From NCBI GenBank assembly GCA_007844125.1, contig CM017557.1:57736857-57800856 (forward strand): 64,000 nucleotides of DNA, read 5' to 3'. How positions within the stretch are numbered: position 1 is the first letter of the stretch; each line of letters begins with the position of its first letter. A model generated the notes under the pieces. That model was not told the DNA's origin. It worked only from the letters and a program-made list of their open reading frames with translations, and searched no databases. Source of the DNA: Sinonovacula constricta (taxonomy: Eukaryota; Mollusca; Bivalvia; Cardiida; Solecurtidae). Positions 58,015 to 64,000 of this stretch are shown in pieces. Both the position numbers and the translations under genes were made by a program.

Positions 58015-58195
58015 TGTAACTACTCTGAGTGGTAAGCCTCTTACTGCCGTTTGGGCGACGGACCTAATATGGGAAGGTCTTCCAGCTGACCTGTGGGCAG
58101 CCAGTGGTTCTACCCAGACATTTGTATTGCGTCTTTCTCCACCAACATAGCTGGAGGTTGCTGTAATGATCATAATTGGTCATATTGATTTTATT
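58015..58195 (+). mobile_element. SINE F copy
   Basis: GGGAAGGTCTTCCAGCTGAC, GGTTCTACCCAGACATTTGT, TCTTTCTCCACCAACATAGC, TGTAATGATCATAATTGG. Confidence 0.85.
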
Positions 58196-59015
58196 AAAAA
58201 AGGTACATGAGGGACCTGGGGTAGCTTTAATAAGCCAGGACTTATCTGAGGTGGAAGTACCTTGAGCTGTATGTAAACAAATTTGACCCTTTCATTCATT
58301 TCAATAATATCAGCCACATCGAAGTAATGTGGACACATTGAATGAACATTCCTTTCTTACATGGTGCTGTTTAAACCCTACCAGCATTCAATTTTATCGG
58401 TCACTAGCTTTTGGCTTGGTTTTGTTGAAATGCGAAGTATGGATTTGATCATTTGAACCTCAAACAATTTCAAATTATTAGCAATAATATACTGCCTGGC
58501 ATATGCCTTTGATAAATCATGTGCAAGGGTTGAATCATTATTATTTTTTTTTAACCTATTGAGAGTTCTGGTATTAAAAAATAAACAAAAATATAACCTT
58601 TAAAGTGTGAATGGGCACCAATCTCTTACAAATGAGTCATGATTGAATGCAACTAAACTACATAGTAGTACCATATACAATTATATAACTCTAGATAAAT
58701 TACATTTATTGTAACTTTTATTTATTCTGCTGTAATATTATATTCTATAATTTGATAGCGTTCGTATTATTTTTACTGGTATCATTACTGGTACTATATT
58801 ATCATCTCGTGGATATATATATTGAATTTGCTATCCAGTTACTGAGTTTATAACTCAATTGGGACCAAGGTTGGTAACAGATGGCATGGCTGTTTGTATA
58901 CAAGATCCATTAAACCTTATCCTGCTGTATTTGTGATTAACCCATATTATAAATTGGTCTTGCATCACTTAATTACAATTCTAGCAAAAAATCTTTACGA
59001 GAAAGTCGATGATTC
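58196..59015. other. Unique sequence
   Basis: No gene or repeat recognised. Confidence 0.4.
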
Positions 59016-59100
59016 TGCAGCAAAGAGTGCTGATTTTGATCGGACAGCCTCCAGCAGGAACTGGCTGATCGGAATTCACCTTATATGCCAAAGATTTTTC
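59016..59100. repeat. Hairpin repeat D
   Basis: GCAGCAAAGAGTGCTGATTT, TCGGACAGCCTCCAGCAGG, then GGCTGATCGGAATTCACCTT. Confidence 0.7.
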
Positions 59101-59436
59101 CAATCAAAGTAAAGCAGTTCAAGAATAATATTGATCATTTTGTTTTGTATAGAGACTACCTTATTGCTTCTGTATTTGTCCCAGCCAAGAACTATATCAG
59201 ACACTCTTTTTTACTCCCAAAGTATCAGCAGGTATAAGCAAGAACCATAAGTGGCAAAGTATTGAACTTTGTTTCCATTGACAACAGCTGCACAACAATT
59301 GTCAATTGAATACTATACTGGGACTTAATTATAATGTAAGATCTCTATACTGTCCAGATTTGGTATGAACCTTATAATTCATCTATCATAATGGGTGGGC
59401 TCTTTTACCGATGTTTATTTCAAAGAACCACGAGTA

Positions 59437-59915
59437 TTAAAGGTGATATCTAACAGTTTGCCTACATTAAATACATGTATCAATATCTAACCACTGTTTT
59501 TGGGAATTTGGTCATGCTTTTTTGCATAAATCCAAACTTTAGTCTTTATAAAGCCGATTTTGAACTCGTAACTTTATTTTTAGATTGTACTTATTGCAAA
59601 AAAAGTACCCTATATGTTCAGTTTATCCAACTTTATAAGCGTGACATTGGTCACTGCTAAAAATAGATATCAACGTCAGAGCAAATTAATCAGATGACTA
59701 TATAAAAGTAAGTGGTCATGTGGTTTTCTAAAAATAGCTATCTCTGTAGGGTGGCTCGGATATAAAACACATGTTTGCAGTGACGAGTGGTGATTTATCC
59801 TTGACTGTTCACATAGATCTTGAACAGCATTTTGTAAGACCTTTTTCAGGTACCAATGACTTAATTGGTTATTTGGGAAGGAATATTTTGACCAAACTGT
59901 CGGATACCAACCTTC
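59437..59915 (-). mobile_element. TTAA MITE family C, copy 10
   Basis: TTAAAGGTGATATCTAACAG on the left. The inverted left-end sequence at the right is decayed (AACTGTCGGATACCAACCTT). Internal blocks run in reverse. Confidence 0.88.
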
Positions 59916-59976
59916 AGCTCTACAGCAAAGAAATCTGCATAATTGTCGATGTCTGACTTACATCTTGACTTACAAG

Positions 59977-60115
59977 TCTAGTTCCAAAATTGTTCGCCCT
60001 TGTTTCAGGATAATTTGACTGGGTGTTCATGATATAAAGGTGAATGCAGTCCTATAATGCAGTCTGAGGATGAAGTAAAGATTGTTATTGGAACAATGAA
60101 CCCAACAAAACACAT
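59977..60115 (+). mobile_element. SINE B tail fragment
   Basis: TCTAGTTCCAAAATTGTTCG, AGGATAATTTGACTGGGTGT, then GGAACAATGAACCCAACAAA. Confidence 0.7.
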
Positions 60116-61165
60116 TGGGACAGAATAATTAGTGTCTTTCTAAATAATTGCATTAAAACTTTAAAAACTGCCTTCCAAAAGAAATACAAGAAATATAGGA
60201 GGATTATTATGTTGACATACAATATTTGTATTATCTGATATTTTTTGTGGCAACAGCTTGGCTATTTAATACGGTTTTTGTGCAACAGCTTTTTAGAAGT
60301 AATGAGTGTGTTTTTTGTAACTTTCTGGGTGTGGTGAATTGAGGAAACAGTGAAAAAACAAAAAAAACATATGAACTGACAAGTACCTATACACAGCCAA
60401 TATGACACTGTTGTCTACTTGAACTTAAATTTATAACTTTAGAGTCTTTGTCCAATAACAATAGGCACTATTGTTTAGGAGGTCAATTAGTAATTGTTTT
60501 TGGCTATCGTGTTTTAACTGACCAATTGCATATTTTGCCCCATTCCTTATTTTATATATTTGTTTAACACTTCAAATATTTAGTCAAACCTATCTGTTAT
60601 GATTGGCTGATTTCGTTACAGACTGTTCCAAAACTGTTTACTTACTTCCAGGAAGAGGTTCTGGAAAAGTAAATGGGTTAGAAGATGTAATCAAAGAAAA
60701 GTCATAAGACAGGAGCCTGGTTCCTTTGAAGTGTTTATCTTTGGTAATTGGCTAGGATCATCCAATACATTGAAGTTTAAGTTAGGTAGTGTGTCTTTTC
60801 AAATTTTGGTATATGTTCCCATGCTCATAAGACTTTGTCATATTTCCTTATTTGTGTGGTTTATATTCATTTAATTTTCATTTGAGAAAGAAAAAAATCT
60901 GTTATTGTTTGGTTTTGTTGAAGTGTAGATGACTTGTATTAGTTTTTGCTGGCTTTGTTATCCAACATTGTTAGGTGGTTATTGGGCAGGTACATCTGCT
61001 ATATTGGAGGACATGCTTATGGTGTGGTTTATGTTCATATTGTTTAAATAATTTTTTTTTCAGTTGTTTTTTTCCACGCCATTAATTGGTATGCTTCTGT
61101 AGTATGCTGCTGGATCGTAACTTTTCAGGCAACTAAATATCTAACTCTTTCATTTATAGTAGTAG
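60116..61165. other. Unique sequence
   Basis: No gene or repeat recognised. Confidence 0.4.
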
Positions 61166-61346
61166 TATCAGACTGATAGCGCAATCGGTAAAGCGTCGAG
61201 TCCAGGTACGGGAGGCCCCGTGTTTGCTCCCGGGCTGCGACATCGTTGAAAATGGTAGTAGTATAGCTCCCTTGCTTACACTCAAGCAAATATAAGAACA
61301 GTTCCACGACTGGTAGATCTGGTGTCAGGATAATGTGACTGGGTGT

Positions 61347-62057
61347 TAGGGCTGCGTATCGGTCAAAATGATCGATACGATATCTGTATCGATACAAAAT
61401 GACCGATATTCGATATATCATATGATATTTATGATTTTTTATATAATATAATAAATAAAGAAAAACCCTGTTTACACTGGGCTCCATCTGGTTTGCGATC
61501 AAAATACTCCCAAACTTTACTTTTTGGAGGCGGCATATTCGCAAAGTTGCAGACGAGCGGATTTTTATCTTTAAATAGAAGAGTATTCAAATGTATGGTG
61601 TAAAAGCCGGTCTATGACGGTACTAGAATCGGACGGCACACTATTGAACTAAAGTGGGATTTGTTTCGATAAACAATCTAGCTAAAATAAATGTATAAAC
61701 GTTTCAAGCTAAGAAACTGTTATCATTAGTTATCAACTTATCATCCATAAAGGATTTGAATCATTTAAAAGAATCCGCAACCAAACTCACCTGCGACAAA
61801 ATAACATTAAGCAACCGAGTCTGCCGCGGAGGACGGTAGAGGACGGGTTTTAGCCATACAACGACGTCACAAAAACAACAACAACAACATGTTTTCAGAT
61901 TGCGAGAAATGCAAGCCGATATCTGTTTAATTGGATGTATTTTAAATTTTGTTATGGGACCGATATTTCAGTCGATACATAAACGTTCGATACGATATAC
62001 CTATCAAACCCTAAATACCGGTTCTCGATATATATCGAATACCGGTACGCAGCCCTA
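61347..62057 (-). mobile_element. Non-autonomous hAT-type element, 711 bp
   Basis: Seen: ends TAGGGCTGCGTATCGGT and, inverted, TAGGGCTGCGTACCGGT (16 of 17 match). CTGGGTGT is duplicated exactly at 61339-61346 and 62058-62065, and the site is independently known from other SINE B copies. Known: 8-bp duplications and ends near YAGGG are typical of hAT. Subterminal CGATAC/CGATAT repeats abound at both ends. The minus strand keeps the start of a BED-finger gene; no transposase core is present. Confidence 0.92.
61468..61536 (-). pseudogene. BED zinc-finger start of a hAT transposase, truncated
   Basis: The minus-strand ATG at 61536 gives MPPPKSKVWEYFDRKPDGAQ then CKQ. KSKVWEYF followed by a Cys is the opening of a BED zinc finger: hydrophobic-W-x-[YF]-F, then the first C of the C-x2-C pair. 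The frame leaves the family exactly where the second Cys is due (CKQG instead of CKxC), so the rest was deleted. About 520 bp from this ATG to the right terminus would be the 5' flank. Confidence 0.65.
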
Positions 62058-62405
62058 CTGGGTGTGGTATCATGCGAGGTGTTCATGGCATGATATTGAT
62101 ATGAAGGCATCACTGTATCTGCTTCAACTGGACACCGTCTCCAGATATCTGAAATACTGTTGATGGGACGATAAACCCAACAAACAAACAAACATTTATA
62201 GTACATGTATATGATTTTAAAACTTTACTTTTTTTGTGTGTGATTTTCTTTAAACCTATTCAAAGTTTTTCTTATACATGTATGTTTCATCATTTAATAG
62301 TGAATCCATAATCAAACCAGTCAATTGCACATGTGTGAGTGAAAGGGTTAACAAATACATACTGGTGTATGGTGTACTTTATGTTCATATCGTTTCTTCA
62401 CTTGT

Positions 62406-62690
62406 AACCAGCCACAATAGATTAGGTGGTAGAGCGTCGGCTTGCGGATCTGGAGGTTGTGGGTTCAAACCCCGGCTGGGTCAAACCAAAGACTTTAAAG
62501 TTGGTAGTAGTGGCTTCCCTCCTAACGCTCGGGGCTAAGGGGACAGCATTACGCCTGACTCGTCGGTGTCAATATAAATGGACTGGCCGAATTCAGTCCC
62601 TGGGCATCTCATAAGTGCCCCTGTGCTATAATGATAGAAATGTCGCTGCACAGTATTGGCATAAATGCTGGCAAATCCCATCCTATCCCG
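62406..62690 (+). mobile_element. SINE A, full-length
   Basis: 285 bp; B box GGGTTCAAACCCCGG; tail CAAATCCCATCCTATCCCG. CTTCACTTGT is duplicated exactly at 62396-62405 and 62691-62700. Confidence 0.95.
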
Positions 62691-62700
62691 CTTCACTTGT

Positions 62701-63104
62701 TTTTTAATGTTTGTTTCCATGTATAGGCTCTTCTTCTGCATTAGTAAAGCAATTTTTGGCATTTTTATTAAAGAGGAGGTCATTTTCCTTTGAAGCACAT
62801 CTTTTGCTGTTTACCTTTTGATTGAATAAACTGACTCAATTTAAGCAGACATTAGAACGAAGAAAAATACAGTAAGTAATAGCTTGAACTATAATTGGTA
62901 GGTTGGCGTAAAACCTCTAGATATAAAGAAATAAGCAAACTTCATCCACTTCTTTAATTGCGGTGGTACTTGTGTCAAAGTAAGGTAGTGAATGAGAGTG
63001 TGCCCTTATACCTGTTGCAGTTATTTATGCCCTATACTTAAATCTAAGTTTTCCGCTTACAACATCATGTTCAGGTAGCTGTATGTGTTGTTTTTCAACT
63101 TTTG
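62701..63104. other. Unique sequence
   Basis: No gene or repeat recognised. Confidence 0.4.
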
Positions 63105-63105
63105 T

Positions 63106-63180
63106 AGCAAATTATGCAGATCCTGATCAGACAGCTCCCAGCCGAAGTTAGATGATCTGGATCTACACTATTTGTATAGA
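63106..63180. repeat. Hairpin repeat D, good copy
   Basis: GTAGCAAATTATGCAGATCC, TGATCAGACAGCTCCCAGC, then GATGATCTGGATCTACACTA and TTTGTATAG. A further fragment (ATAGTGTAGATCTAGATCAG) is at 63369-63390. Confidence 0.82.
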
Positions 63181-63720
63181 CCAGATCCATTCATGGCTAG
63201 CGGACTAAGAGTAAATAGCAACTTCACTTTGGGGTATTCAATATGTTACCAACATATAACCAACATGTAACTGTCTCAAATAAGGGTATCAACCAAATGC
63301 ATTCATAAGGCTCCCTGCCTAGTTTAACACTTACCCTGCTCGGCATCAATTGATCAAGTCTGGGCATATAGTGTAGATCTAGATCAGCCTAATTTAACTG
63401 GAAGTGGGAGCTATACTACATGTATTTGCTTCTCTAGCAATAAACCTACTTTCATTAAAATGTTATTGCTACAATGTAGTAGAAAAATTAATAATTTTTT
63501 TAAATGTGTAAATATAAACTATAGCATGACAAGGGTTAAGTTCTCATTTTATGCATGAGGTATTTAAGGCACGATCGAATTTTGTTTGTGTTTTTTTTAC
63601 AGTAATCATAAACACTGAAGTGTGACTGTGACTTTTGATGGTAAAAAAAATAAATTGGATTTCATAAATTATTCTTAGATAATTTAAATGGCTGGTTAAA
63701 TGGATGTTGTTGTTTTTCCT

Positions 63721-64000
63721 TTAAAGGTAGTATCTAACAGTATAGACCTCATTTTTTTTCTCAGACATTCAAATAAATTATTGGTAAATTAAATGAATTC
63801 ATGAAATGCTGCTTATTGATGTTCTTATTTTTAGTGAAATATGAAGCACAGCACTTCACTGATCAGTACAAACACGTATTTCCGATGTGAGCCACACTGA
63901 ACAGTTAGATATTTTTAATCTAAGAAAACCATATGACTAGTACTTCCTTTTAAGATCTTGTTATATCATTAGCCGGGTAATTCACAATTGTTGATGATTT
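63721..64000 (+). mobile_element. TTAA MITE family C, copy 11, cut by window end
   Basis: TTAAAGGTAGTATCTAACAG, then GATGTGAGCCACACTGAACA and TTTAATCTAAGAAAACCATA; the element runs off the window. Confidence 0.87.

Larger units (their letters stand above)
61167..62194 (+). mobile_element. SINE B split by a hAT-type element
   Basis: The head and first body half (61167-61346: AGACTGATAGCGCAATCGGT, B-box region CCGTGTTTGCTCCCGG) and the second half (62058-62194, to GACGATAAACCCAACAAAC) form one SINE once the insertion and one CTGGGTGT are removed. Confidence 0.95.

Overview
This is a eukaryotic, AT-rich, intron-dominated window with no operon-like gene packing. It looks like a bivalve mollusc. 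The inference rests on the repeats: ~145-bp-monomer elements opening with AGCTCACCTGAGCAC and others carrying the phrase CTTGAAGGTCAAGGTCAC (both of which I associate with bivalve genomes), several tRNA-headed SINE families, and a very high MITE load. Species is not determined.

Two protein-coding genes can be supported, and both are partial. They are divergent. On the minus strand, 5537 to 3613 holds the first two coding exons of a secreted or type I membrane protein with a MANSC domain split by a ~1.27-kb intron; the gene continues left past what I could follow. On the plus strand, 10664-10948 is the first coding exon of a PPP1R14 (CPI-17/PHI-1-type) phosphatase-1 inhibitor, ending in a perfect GAG|GTAAGT donor. 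I found no later exon of it, so most of 10.95-64 kb may be its first intron or intergenic DNA. Everything else resembling an ORF is either unrecognised or lies in repeats.

Repeats: (i) four tRNA-derived SINE families, here called A (~285 bp), B (~310 bp), F (~240 bp) and I (one copy); (ii) a ~500-bp TTAA-flanked MITE family, C, with about eleven copies; (iii) a 1147-bp Harbinger-type element (8080-9226) inserted in a C copy with a TTA duplication and keeping a MADF-domain exon; (iv) a 711-bp hAT-type element (61347-62057) inserted in a SINE B copy with an 8-bp duplication and keeping the first codons of a BED-finger transposase; (v) other long inverted-repeat elements at 4352-4960, 31441-33408, 37118-37954, 38029-38372 and 41803-41942; (vi) ~145-bp-monomer elements at 19962, 42060 and 45938; (vii) many minisatellites (29, 60, 44, 24, 42, 46, 86 and 96 bp periods), a 1.3-kb CCA-rich satellite and simple repeats.

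No rRNA, functional tRNA, CRISPR, LTR element or reverse transcriptase domain was recognised. The main interest is the nested transposon history and the two non-autonomous DNA transposons that keep the start of a DNA-binding gene but no catalytic region.
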